A stretch of 64,000 nucleotides of DNA from the NCBI RefSeq assembly GCF_900110075.1, contig NZ_FOCJ01000008.1:213592-277591 (forward strand). Direction: 5' to 3'. Position numbers and translations under genes: made by a program. Source of the DNA: Paenibacillus sp. OV219. Its GTDB lineage: Bacteria > Bacillota > Bacilli > Paenibacillales > Paenibacillaceae. Of the stretch, positions 26,137-34,087 are shown piece after piece; the stretch's first letter is position 1; every line of letters begins with the position of its first letter. Below the pieces are notes generated by a model, which worked only from the letters and a program-made list of their open reading frames with translations, was not told where the DNA came from and did not search any database.

Positions 26137-26759
26137 AAGAGCTGTACTTAATCAGGCATGGCGAAGCCGAGCACCTATTGAAAGGTAAGGTTGGCGGATG
26201 GTCGGATACACCATTAACCGAAAAAGGACGTAATCAAGCCAAACTGACAGGAAAGAGATTGCATGCATTATTGCAAAACAAACCAATCCATTATTATGCT
26301 AGCGACCTCTCGAGAGCAAGCGATACAGCTGTCATAATTGGTGAGATGATTTCAAGCAGTCCAGTTATCGTTAAAGAACTAAGGGAATTAAGTAATGGAC
26401 TTGCAGCAAACAAAACGAAAGAACAAGCCGAGAAATTAAAGCTGCCGCGCACGGATCCCATACTTGATTGGATACCTTACCCCGGAGCGGAAAGCTGGGT
26501 TATGATGCATGATAGAGTAGCTCGATACATGGATCAAATTAATAACGATATATATGAGACAACCGTGATTATCTCTCATTCGAATACAATAAATGCAATT
26601 ATACATTGGTGGTTAGGATTTGATGCTGAGCTGATCTCCAACGTTTCGTTTGATATTGACCCATGTAGCATAACCTTGCTTAATAGAGTCGAATGGTCTG
26701 GGAATAAGAATATTTCCAAGTTAAACGATACGTGCCATTTGGAATGTAATTGTGAATGA
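26133..26759 (+). CDS. Histidine phosphatase (phosphoglycerate mutase-like) family protein
   Basis: A 208-residue phosphatase. The phosphoacceptor motif LIRHGEAE (residues 6-13, H9) is followed by GGWSDTPLTEKGRNQA, YASDLSRASDTA and, near the C-terminus, VIISHSNTINAII with the second catalytic His. It resembles broad phosphatases of sugar or nucleotide phosphates. It starts at TTG overlapping the stop of the kinase-like gene, with AAGGTGG in the end of that gene. The pair may phosphorylate and dephosphorylate related metabolites, which is inference only. Confidence 0.88.
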   Translation: MKELYLIRHGEAEHLLKGKVGGWSDTPLTEKGRNQAKLTGKRLHALLQNKPIHYYASDLSRASDTAVIIGEMISSSPVIVKELRELSNGLAANKTKEQAEKLKLPRTDPILDWIPYPGAESWVMMHDRVARYMDQINNDIYETTVIISHSNTINAIIHWWLGFDAELISNVSFDIDPCSITLLNRVEWSGNKNISKLNDTCHLECNCE

Positions 26760-26859
26760 TGAAATGAACGGAATATGGGAGGCAGTTATGACACTATAGG
26801 ACCCTAACCTAGGCTACCGGAAGCAACGGACTTCGTGATTTGAGTTGGTTGTATAATAA

Positions 26860-28280
26860 TTACAGAACGGTTGACCAAGCTTTTCTTAACAGTTGCACAC
26901 CACGATCCATATCCTTCACTTTGATTCCCCCAAATCCGAGATAAATCTTGGGGTTGCCACCAGCTAATCGCATTTGATTATCCTGACTACCGTATACAAG
27001 CACGCCTTCCTGCTTTGCTAACTCCATTAAATGCTCGGCATTGACAGGGGTAGTAATCGATAATTCGATGTGTAACCCTGACCCGCTGCTATTGACTGCG
27101 ACAGAGTCTGGCATATAGGTGCGTATGTATTGAACCAATGCCTCGTGCTTTAACCGATATACCTTCCGCATCCGCCTTAAATGGCGATACCAATGACCGC
27201 GTGACATAAATAACTGCATAGCCCATTGATTCATTCTTGAAGGACAGGAGTAAACCTGATCTAATAATTGAAGCTTTTCTAATAGCTGCAGTGGTAAAAT
27301 CATATAGCTCATACGAAGTGAAGGCGTAAATACCTTCGAAAATGTCCCCATATAGATGACGACGCCGTCCTTGTCCAGTCCTTGAAGGGAAGGGATTGGT
27401 TTGCCAGATAGTCGAAGCTCCCCATCATAGTCATCCTCAATAATATAGCCTCTGTTCTTATTGGCCCATTGAAGCATTTGTTGTCTCATCACATAGGACA
27501 AAGGTTCACCTGTTGGACGGTGTGAAGGGGTTATATAAAGCAAACGAATCTCATTGTCTGTAAGCTCGTGTTCCAGTTCTCCAGTATTGTTCATTGAACA
27601 TGGGACAATGTGAAACCTGTTTTGCGTAAAAATGGGTCTGACTTGAGCTATTCCAGGCTTCTCGATCCCAATGTTAAGGTTTTCTCCCAAAAGTCTGGAG
27701 AGTAAGTGAATACTAGAGGAAATTCCGGTTCCAATTACAATTTGTTCGGGTGAACATACAACTCCCCGTGAGTGTCGAAGATACTGTGCCAAGCTCTCTC
27801 GTAATGGATATTCCCCCTTTGGATCGCGTATTCATGAAGGGATTGACTATGGAGTGTAAGGGATTCACCTACTATGGACTTCCATATTCGAAGAGGGAAC
27901 GAATCTCCATCAATCGTGAGAAGACTGAAATCAATATAACCTTCTTCCTTATATGCTTGTCCATTTGCCTCAAGTTCGGTTGCCAGCTTCCTAGGAGTCA
28001 AGGAATCGGTTTGAATGGATGCTCTCTCTACATACGGATTAACCACAATTAAGCCCGCTCTTTCTTTACTAAGAACATATCCTTCTTCCAACAACAAATG
28101 ATAGGCCGTTTCTATCGTCGTTTTGCTGATGTTTAACTGTCGTCCAAGTGAGCGAATGGAGGGTAATTTCGTACCGTCTTTTAAGACGCCTTCCTGAATC
28201 AATGCCCGAATATGTTTATATAACTGCATATATAGTGGTCCGTCTGTATGAAAGGAAAGATTAAGTTCGATCGTATTCAC
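26860..28280 (-). pseudogene. MocR-type GntR/aminotransferase regulator, frameshifted
   Basis: Two frames make one MocR-family regulator of about 470 residues. The N-terminal part (ATG 28280) is a GntR winged helix (GPLYMQLYKHIRALIQEG, LPSIRSLGRQLNISKTTIE). The C-terminal part is a fold-type I aminotransferase domain with YIIEDDYDGELR and the PLP-lysine region MGTFSKVFTPSLR. The frame breaks at a run of five G near 27812. One extra G would restore RGEYPLRESLAQYLRHSRG, the conserved junction. It is divergent from the DJ-1/PfpI gene, which it may have regulated. Confidence 0.82.
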
Positions 28281-28388
28281 CTCCTCTTCTGACCCTTAAA
28301 TATTGTTCTAAACTGAACCTTTATAAAGGGTCATTACTATTTTAAACTTTGTACTAAGTTTCCATCAAGTGTGAGGAGAGAGTTAAAG

Positions 28389-28955
28389 ATGAGGATGGCA
28401 TTTATATTATTCGATGATATGACGACGTTAGATTTCTCCGGCTTCCATAATGCGGTGACTTGGTTAAAGAAACGTAATATCTTGGAGGACTTGTCGTGGG
28501 ATTATTGCTCGAATAAAGAAGTAGTTAAAGATGATAGAGGGATGAGCATTCAAGTAGACCATGTTCTTCCGGATTTGTCTGTTTACGATCTGATATTTAT
28601 CCCTGGTGGCATAGCGACACGGCAATTAATCCACGACCCGATCTTTATCGATTGGATTCGAACCGCACAAGAAGTGGAATATAAAGTCTCTGTATGTACG
28701 GGGGCGCTCCTGCTCGGAGCAGCAGGATTAACTAAGGATAAGACAATTACGACCAACCCGTTAGCCTTAGATTTACTGGAACCTTATTGCAAGGAGGTCG
28801 TCAAAGTTCGAGCTATGCGAAATGGGGATGTGTTTACCGGTGGCGGAATAACCGCATCCATCGACCTCGGTTTGTTCTTTATCGAGGCAATTACGAACAA
28901 AGAAGTTGTACAAGAAATTCAAACCTATATGGACTATCCCTATTACAATCTTTGA
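28389..28955 (+). CDS. DJ-1/PfpI (class I glutamine amidotransferase-like) family protein
   Basis: A 188-residue protein. The nucleophile elbow is C103 in SVCTGALLLGAAGL, with FIPGGIATRQL before it and a conserved His missing or displaced after it (TTNPLALDLL occupies the place where GlxA-type proteins have TTHW). This is closest to the GATase1_FtrA/isonitrile hydratase-like branch. ATG at 28389 follows GAGGAG. It is divergent from the MocR remnant and followed 19 bp later by a RidA gene, presumably in one operon. Confidence 0.82.
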   Translation: MRMAFILFDDMTTLDFSGFHNAVTWLKKRNILEDLSWDYCSNKEVVKDDRGMSIQVDHVLPDLSVYDLIFIPGGIATRQLIHDPIFIDWIRTAQEVEYKVSVCTGALLLGAAGLTKDKTITTNPLALDLLEPYCKEVVKVRAMRNGDVFTGGGITASIDLGLFFIEAITNKEVVQEIQTYMDYPYYNL

Positions 28956-28974
28956 GCATGCAGGAGGAACAACC

Positions 28975-29433
28975 ATGACGGAACAAACAGTAGCTGAGAG
29001 ATTGAGGTTGCTCGGGATTGTACTGCCAAGTGCGAGTGAGCCTGCTGCCAAATACACGAATGTTGTGAAAGTAAATCATCTATTGTTTGTTTCAGGAAAG
29101 GGACCTGCGGGGAATCCTAGGGGCAAGCTTGGAGAGGATTTTACAACAGTAGAAGGTTATCAGTTCGCTAGACAGGCTGGAATTGAAATTCTCGCCGTAT
29201 TGGTATCAGCTATAGCTTCCTTGGAAAACGTGAAAAGAGTGGTTAAAATTCAAGGCTTCGTGAATGCAACCGCTGCTTACGAAGAGCATCATAAGGTGTT
29301 GAATGGCTGTTCAGATTTAATGCTAGACGTTTTTGGAGAAAAGGGAGTACATTCTCGGTCGGTTTTTGGAGCTGTTTCTGTCAGAGATAATCTTCCGATT
29401 ATTATTGATTCGATATTTGAAGTGGAAGAATAG
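28975..29433 (+). CDS. RidA/YjgF family protein
   Basis: A 152-residue protein of the longer YjgF-like subgroup: LRLLGIVLPSASEPAAKYTN, VNHLLFVSGKGP, then LENVKRVVKIQGFVNA and HSRSVFGAVSVRDNLPI. RidA relatives hydrolyse reactive enamine/imine intermediates, and the Arg in HSRSV corresponds to the ligand-carboxylate-binding position. ATG at 28975 follows CAGGAGG. Together with the DJ-1-like gene it could handle a reactive metabolite. A hairpin follows. Confidence 0.87.
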   Translation: MTEQTVAERLRLLGIVLPSASEPAAKYTNVVKVNHLLFVSGKGPAGNPRGKLGEDFTTVEGYQFARQAGIEILAVLVSAIASLENVKRVVKIQGFVNATAAYEEHHKVLNGCSDLMLDVFGEKGVHSRSVFGAVSVRDNLPIIIDSIFEVEE

Positions 29434-29462
29434 AAGGCGTAATGCGAGGTTCAAGCAAAAGA

Positions 29463-29489
29463 AAAGGTGCCGGCATCCCGGCACCTTTA
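29463..29489. terminator. Bidirectional terminator between RidA and dioxygenase genes
   Basis: AAGGTGCCGG / CCGGCACCTT with a 4-base loop and A/T-rich flanks on both sides. It serves the two convergent genes. Confidence 0.82.
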
Positions 29490-29491
29490 AC

Positions 29492-30301
29492 TTATCCCAT
29501 CATCATTTTGCCAACAGCTGCCTCAGTCTCTTCCTCAAACGCTTTCGCGTCGACCATCCAAGGCGTTACGCCGAGCAGCATTTTGCGCATATTGCTAGTC
29601 GCCTCGGATTGGATTCTCTCCGATGGCTCATAGCCAGGCCATGTGCGAAGGGCGGATTGAGCGTAGTTGTAGATCAGCGAGCGACGAGTCACGTCGGACA
29701 GATTGTTCAGAGCGGAGTGGTACGTGTAGCCGTTGAAAATAACAGCCGTACCTTTCTTCACGTTCATCCGTGCATGTCCAGGCAGATCTTCTTGCTTCTC
29801 GACCTTCGGCAGATCAGCGTCCTTCATGTTATTGCTTCCCGGCAGGAATGCCAGACAGCCGCCGTCATAAGGAACATCGGAGAGGAAGTAGAACACTTTA
29901 ATCATCCATGGCACTTGCTTCTCGCCGATGAACATCTTCGTCGAGGTATCGCGGTGCCAGTTCGTGTGCGACACTTTGCCGGGCGGCTTCAGCAGGGCGT
30001 CGTTGTCGATCATCACGAAGCTGTTGCCGATCAAGTCACGCATGATGTTCATCATCCGCTTATGCTCCATCAGCTGCAGGAATTGCTCGCCGTATTCGAT
30101 AATGCCGCAAATTTGCTTCACATGATTCAGCTGGCCCGTAGCCGGGTTCACACGATTATTCGTTTCGAATTCGACGAACGCCTCGTCGATTCGGTCATTG
30201 TATAGGTTTACTTCGTCTTCGCTTAGAAAATTGTCCAGGACGAGAAATCCATCGCGTTCCCACATCAATTGCTGTTCCTCAGTAAGTCCGTGCAAGCTCA
30301 T
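29492..30301 (-). CDS. Phytanoyl-CoA dioxygenase (PhyH) family protein
   Basis: A 269-residue Fe(II)/2-oxoglutarate oxygenase-like protein with H116-x-D118 (NWHRDTS), H195 (YTYHSAL) and R206/R207 (VTRRSLIYNY). It belongs to the branch with FLSEDEVNLY near the N-terminus. GGAGGACG precedes the ATG. An AraC regulator on the same strand lies 133 bp upstream, and the gap carries a long-spaced inverted repeat, so AraC control is plausible. Confidence 0.88.
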   Translation of the reverse strand: MSLHGLTEEQQLMWERDGFLVLDNFLSEDEVNLYNDRIDEAFVEFETNNRVNPATGQLNHVKQICGIIEYGEQFLQLMEHKRMMNIMRDLIGNSFVMIDNDALLKPPGKVSHTNWHRDTSTKMFIGEKQVPWMIKVFYFLSDVPYDGGCLAFLPGSNNMKDADLPKVEKQEDLPGHARMNVKKGTAVIFNGYTYHSALNNLSDVTRRSLIYNYAQSALRTWPGYEPSERIQSEATSNMRKMLLGVTPWMVDAKAFEEETEAAVGKMMMG

Positions 30302-30326
30302 TATTACGTCCTCCTCATTAGCGGAT

Positions 30327-30378
30327 CGCTTTATTTATCTTTATTTTAAAGGATACTGAGGTCGTATAAAATAAAGCG
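30327..30378. promoter_or_regulatory. Inverted repeat in the dioxygenase promoter
   Basis: CGCTTTATT (30327-30335) and AATAAAGCG (30370-30378) are perfect inverse copies 34 bp apart in front of the PhyH gene. They could bind the neighbouring AraC protein as a looped pair. Confidence 0.4.
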
Positions 30379-30434
30379 GATTGCCGACTATACACCATAA
30401 ATTGCTGTTGTACAGCAAAGATCAGCCCGCCCAC

Positions 30435-31307
30435 TTATGAGCGTCTTAAATTTCGCCGGAAGTCGCGGGGCGATTCATGCTGAACCTTGAGAAAAGCATG
30501 CAGGAACGCATTATAGCTGGCAAATCCGCTCTGGATGCTGATCTCGTTAATGGAGTGGGAGGTGCTGATCAAGAGCCGCTTCGCATGATGCACCTTCTTC
30601 AGAAGCACATATTCTTTGGGCGTCACACCGTATTGCTTCTTAAATTGGCGGATAAAATGGTACAAGCTAAGCCCAGCAATTCCTGCCAGATGCGACACGT
30701 CCTCTACGGTCAAGTAGCTCGCGTCAATGTAGGCTTTTGCACGCTGTAGTGATTCAGGCTCCGCTCCGCCATAGCCGGAAGTGGCGTGGCTGCCGCTCAA
30801 GTCGCGCCGAATGCGATAGAATTCGAGCAAGAACTGATAGAGCAGCGCTGAGACGGGTAGCTCATGCGGTGTATCCTCATCCTTCATGAGCGTGATGATC
30901 TGGTCGATCAACTCGGTCAGCTCGTTGTGAGGAGTCGGCAGCGATTGAATCATGGAATAAGCCCCTTCGCCGTAGAGCCTTGGCCAATAGTGCTCCATAT
31001 CGATGCCGTCGAAGACGAGATAGTACATCTCGAATGGGTTATTCTCTTCGGTCTTGTACGCGTGCGGTATACGCATATCATGGATAAGACAGTCGCCTTC
31101 GACGATGTCGATCCATTGGTTCGCATGCTTGAAGCTGCCTTTGCCTTTGGTGACGAACAAGATTTCATAAGCGGGATAATAGTCGCGATAGTAGGCGAAA
31201 GCGCCGTGCGGCGCGTCATAACCGCCGATTAGGCCGTGAAATAGTTGGCTGCGTGCGAACTCGCTCGGCGTGCCGATATATTGGTATGATGCCAGGGGGG
31301 AAGTCAT
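30435..31307 (-). CDS. AraC family transcriptional regulator
   Basis: A 290-residue regulator. The cupin N-terminal domain (YEILFVTKGKGSF, DCLIHDMRIPHAYK) is followed by the AraC DNA-binding domain (VEDVSHLAGIAGLSLYHFIR and INEISIQSGFASYNAFLHAF, ending HESPRDFRRN). An AAAGGA site lies upstream of the ATG. It shares the upstream gap with the divergent gene at 31436, where TATAAT appears on the minus strand. The next gene downstream is a PhyH protein. Confidence 0.92.
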   Translation of the reverse strand: MTSPLASYQYIGTPSEFARSQLFHGLIGGYDAPHGAFAYYRDYYPAYEILFVTKGKGSFKHANQWIDIVEGDCLIHDMRIPHAYKTEENNPFEMYYLVFDGIDMEHYWPRLYGEGAYSMIQSLPTPHNELTELIDQIITLMKDEDTPHELPVSALLYQFLLEFYRIRRDLSGSHATSGYGGAEPESLQRAKAYIDASYLTVEDVSHLAGIAGLSLYHFIRQFKKQYGVTPKEYVLLKKVHHAKRLLISTSHSINEISIQSGFASYNAFLHAFLKVQHESPRDFRRNLRRS

Positions 31308-31435
31308 ACAAGCATCCTTTCCGCTTTTCGGTTGGTGCTTTCATTATAGCGTGGATTCGTTGCTCGCGTCAGGCGCTGCCTAGTACAATGAGGACAAGCA
31401 AGCTCTATTATCGTGAGGATGGATGGGGATGGACA

Positions 31436-31975
31436 ATGGAACGAGCGGAAGCAGAGGCAATTGCCGATTGGATGCGGCGTTATAGCGAAGCCGAGGCAGT
31501 GGATACTTACGATGTAACGCGGATTAGCAGCGGCGGCGCACCATTGCAGGGATTCCATCAGTGGGCAAACGGGAAGCCGCTTGTGGATGCTTTTCACGTC
31601 AGTCGGCCGCTTGTGGGCGGAGCGCTTTATGTGCTGTTCATTGATTGGCACCGGAACGACAACTATTACTTGGTGCTCTATGCCGGCGATAAATCGACGA
31701 CACATGCGGAGATTCAGAAGCTTGTTTATGATGAAGGCGGGCAGCCGTCGCATCTTCGCTGGACGTACAATCCGCTGAAGCGCGATGGCGGCAACGCAGT
31801 GCGCAAAGCCTACTTCAAGCAACAGTGGGGTGAGCTTATGATGACGATTCCGGTGCTGGGCGCTCTGGGTGAGGAGGAGATCGGGTGTTTCTTTGATGCG
31901 ATCTTCGATGTAGTGGATCGGCGGCTTCGGGCAGACCGGGCTCCGGAGCTTCTAGACGAATTTGACAATATGTAG
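31436..31975 (+). CDS. Hypothetical protein
   Basis: A 179-residue soluble protein I do not recognise. It is alpha/beta in character: charged N-terminal helix (AEAEAIADWMRRYSEAEA), a central strand-rich part (GGALYVLFIDWHRNDNYYLV) and a helical C-terminus. ATG at 31436 is chosen because GAGGATGG/ATGGGG precedes it; the open frame reaches back to 31253 but that part lies across the AraC promoter. It is divergent from the AraC regulator. Confidence 0.6.
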   Translation: MERAEAEAIADWMRRYSEAEAVDTYDVTRISSGGAPLQGFHQWANGKPLVDAFHVSRPLVGGALYVLFIDWHRNDNYYLVLYAGDKSTTHAEIQKLVYDEGGQPSHLRWTYNPLKRDGGNAVRKAYFKQQWGELMMTIPVLGALGEEEIGCFFDAIFDVVDRRLRADRAPELLDEFDNM

Positions 31976-32074
31976 AATTGTGATTGAAAATGCCGTTATG
32001 GAATAGGCATTGGGGCCAATAAAATGTATAATACCGATAGGGATTCAAAACTATTATCAATAAGGAGCATCAAG

Positions 32075-33004
32075 ATGTCAAAAACATTGATTTTCGGCCA
32101 CAAAAACCCGGATACAGACACGATCTGTTCTGCAATTGCTTACGCGGATTTGAAAACAAAGCTTGGCCTTGAGGTTGAAGCAGTTCGTCTTGGCGAAGTG
32201 AACGGTGAAACGCAATATGCGCTGGACACGTTCAAAACAGCAGCGCCTCGTCTCGTTGAGACAGTTGCAAGCGAAGCAAGCAATGTTATCTTGGTTGACC
32301 ACAACGAGCGCCAACAAAGCGCGAGCGACATCGACAAGGTGCGTGTTGTTGAGGTAATCGACCACCACCGTATTGCTAACTTTGAGACAAGCCACCCGCT
32401 TTACTACCGCTGCGAGCCAGTGGGCTGTACGGCGACAATTCTTAATAAAATGTACAAAGAGAACGGCATCGCAATCGACAGCAACATCGCTGGTCTAATG
32501 CTGTCCGCAATCATCTCCGACTCCTTGCTGTTCAAATCTCCGACTTGCACGCCGGAAGACGTTGCAGCAGCTCGCGAATTGGCAGCAATCGCTGGCGTTA
32601 ACGCTGATACTTATGGCCTCGAAATGCTGAAAGCTGGCGCAGACCTGAGCCAGAAGACAGTTGCTCAACTGATCACGATTGACGCAAAAGAATTTACAAT
32701 GGGCAGCTCCAAGGTTGAGATCGCACAAGTAAACGCAGTTGACGTGAACGACGTTCTGTCGCGTCAAGCTGAAGTTGAAGCGGCGCTGAACCAAATCATC
32801 GCGGACAAAGGTCTTGACCTGTTCGTATTCGTTGTCACTGACATCCTCAACAACGACTCCGTTGCTATCGCTCTTGGTAGCAAAGCTGCAGCTGTTGAAA
32901 CAGCATACAACGTGAAGCTTGACGATAACAAAGCGGTTCTGAAGGGCGTAGTTTCCCGCAAATCGCAAATCGTTCCCGTATTGACTGAAACGCTGAGCAA
33001 GTAA
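32075..33004 (+). CDS. ppaC: Manganese-dependent inorganic pyrophosphatase
   Basis: A 309-residue family II pyrophosphatase, exactly the usual length. The DHH-type metal site shows GHKNPDTD (8-15), VDHNERQQS (D75, H76) and DHH (96-98). The C-terminal DHHA2 domain ends with [10 protein letters not shown], the substrate-binding SRKxQ. It hydrolyses PPi in the cytoplasm. ATG at 32075 follows AAGGAG; codon use is strongly biased (AAC, GAC, CGT), as in highly expressed genes. A strong terminator follows. Confidence 0.97.
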   Translation: MSKTLIFGHKNPDTDTICSAIAYADLKTKLGLEVEAVRLGEVNGETQYALDTFKTAAPRLVETVASEASNVILVDHNERQQSASDIDKVRVVEVIDHHRIANFETSHPLYYRCEPVGCTATILNKMYKENGIAIDSNIAGLMLSAIISDSLLFKSPTCTPEDVAAARELAAIAGVNADTYGLEMLKAGADLSQKTVAQLITIDAKEFTMGSSKVEIAQVNAVDVNDVLSRQAEVEAALNQIIADKGLDLFVFVVTDILNNDSVAIALGSKAAAVETAYNVKLDDNKAVLKGVVSRKSQIVPVLTETLSK

Positions 33005-33026
33005 GACTTTGCTCTCGCGCACAATA

Positions 33027-33066
33027 GGAAAGCCGCATCTCCTTAGGGGGATGCGGCTTTTTTTGT
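33027..33066 (+). terminator. Terminator after ppaC
   Basis: AAAGCCGCATC / GATGCGGCTTT followed by further T residues. Confidence 0.92.
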
Positions 33067-33107
33067 ATGCTTTAGGCCATCGCTCGACGCTTTTTCAAAG
33101 TGGTATA

Positions 33108-33395
33108 TTAGCCCGATCGAAAACGCTGGATCATTTTATCCGCCGCTAAGCCTACCCCGTACCAGACGCCAACAGCCATTACTACAGTGAGCAATCTGAA
33201 GTGATAGCTAACAATGTCGTCAAAGCCCAGCAGCTGCTTGAAGAGAAACTCGACATTGCTGACGAGATTTGCCGACACTTGATTATCGCCTTCGCCAAGT
33301 CCGTGCTGGATGCTTTGGTCGATACATACAGATATGGCAGTGAGAAGAAGTTGAAAGGCAGGTAGTACATACCGCAATTGCAATCCCATACGCAT
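33108..33395 (-). CDS. Small two-helix membrane protein, hypothetical
   Basis: A 95-residue protein with two hydrophobic segments, about residues 8-25 (LRYVLPAFQLLLTAISV) and 69-84 (LLTVVMAVGVWYGVGLA), joined by a polar loop. GGTGGAG lies shortly before two near-adjacent ATG codons (33395 and 33389); the second has the better spacing. No family is recognised. The gene may share control with the next minus-strand membrane protein upstream. Confidence 0.6.
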   Translation of the reverse strand: MRMGLQLRYVLPAFQLLLTAISVCIDQSIQHGLGEGDNQVSANLVSNVEFLFKQLLGFDDIVSYHFRLLTVVMAVGVWYGVGLAADKMIQRFRSG

Positions 33396-33487
33396 AGCTC
33401 TCCACCAATCTATTAGGATTTACATAGCATTAGACTGCGGCAGCACAAGGAAAGTTGCGTAAAGATGAAGCTGAGACTGCCAACTAT

Positions 33488-33976
33488 CTATCCATAAGAG
33501 TTGTATTTTTTGTACATATATCTAACATGCTGTTTGTGCAGCTTGTCCTTCAGCTTCGAAAGGGAGGCTGCATTGAGCTGTGCCATTGTTTCCGGCATCC
33601 CTTGATAAGCTTCGGTCAATTGGTCGATAACAAAGGCTCGGTCATCGTTAAATTTATTTTGCAGCAGGATCGAGAAGAGCTCGGACTCCAGCTCGCGGGT
33701 AAATCGAGCTACCTCGACCAGATCAGAAGAACTGTGAGTCTTGTTAAAACCAAGCAGTATACCCGTTCCTTCGCGGATCAATCCATACTGCTGGAACACA
33801 GGCTCACCGGGAGCTTGCTCGAATACATCTCGTACGCCGCCTACATAACTTCTGACGTCATGCAAGATATCTGAGGCTTGCTGCTTGGACTGTTTGTGCT
33901 GTTGAAAGAGGTGTGTCATGTACAAAATAACAATTAGAACGACAATCCCGAAATAGATATACCGTCTCACCCTCAT
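33488..33976 (-). CDS. Membrane-anchored hypothetical protein
   Basis: A 162-residue protein with one N-terminal transmembrane segment (about residues 7-22, YFGIVVLIVILYMTHLF) followed by a polar helical domain rich in Gln, Glu and Lys. It is probably anchored with the domain outside. GGAGGG lies five bases before the ATG at 33976. I do not recognise the family. Confidence 0.65.
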   Translation of the reverse strand: MRVRRYIYFGIVVLIVILYMTHLFQQHKQSKQQASDILHDVRSYVGGVRDVFEQAPGEPVFQQYGLIREGTGILLGFNKTHSSSDLVEVARFTRELESELFSILLQNKFNDDRAFVIDQLTEAYQGMPETMAQLNAASLSKLKDKLHKQHVRYMYKKYNSYG

Positions 33977-34047
33977 TTTTCCCTCCAATTCTATCCAGTC
34001 CTTCGCCCTGCATCATGCCCAAACCAGCACTGAGTTATGTGCAAAAA

Positions 34048-34078
34048 TGAAAAAAAGGGCTGCCACATGGCAGCCCTA
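34048..34078 (-). terminator. Terminator after the alpha-mannosidase gene
   Basis: GGGCTGCC / GGCAGCCC with a 4-base loop; on the minus strand it is followed by eight T. Confidence 0.9.
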
Positions 34079-34087
34079 GAAGTACAG

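Larger units (their letters stand above)
24363..29450. other. AT-rich accessory segment
   Basis: By eye, codons and intergenic DNA here are clearly more AT-rich than on either side, where coding DNA is rich in GCG, CGC and GGC codons. It holds the DinB and MocR genes (both frameshifted), the kinase/phosphatase pair, the DJ-1-like and the RidA genes. No integrase, attachment site or flanking repeat was seen. It may have been acquired by transfer; composition was judged visually. Confidence 0.5.

Noticed and set aside
26760..26860. Possible small peptide gene after GGAGG at about 26777
   Set aside because: The ATG that follows is terminated after three codons.
29333..30205. 290-residue plus-strand frame opposite the PhyH gene
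   Set aside because: Its composition (Arg/His/Val-rich) is that of an antisense shadow, and the minus-strand frame has the HxD...H motif and a ribosome site.
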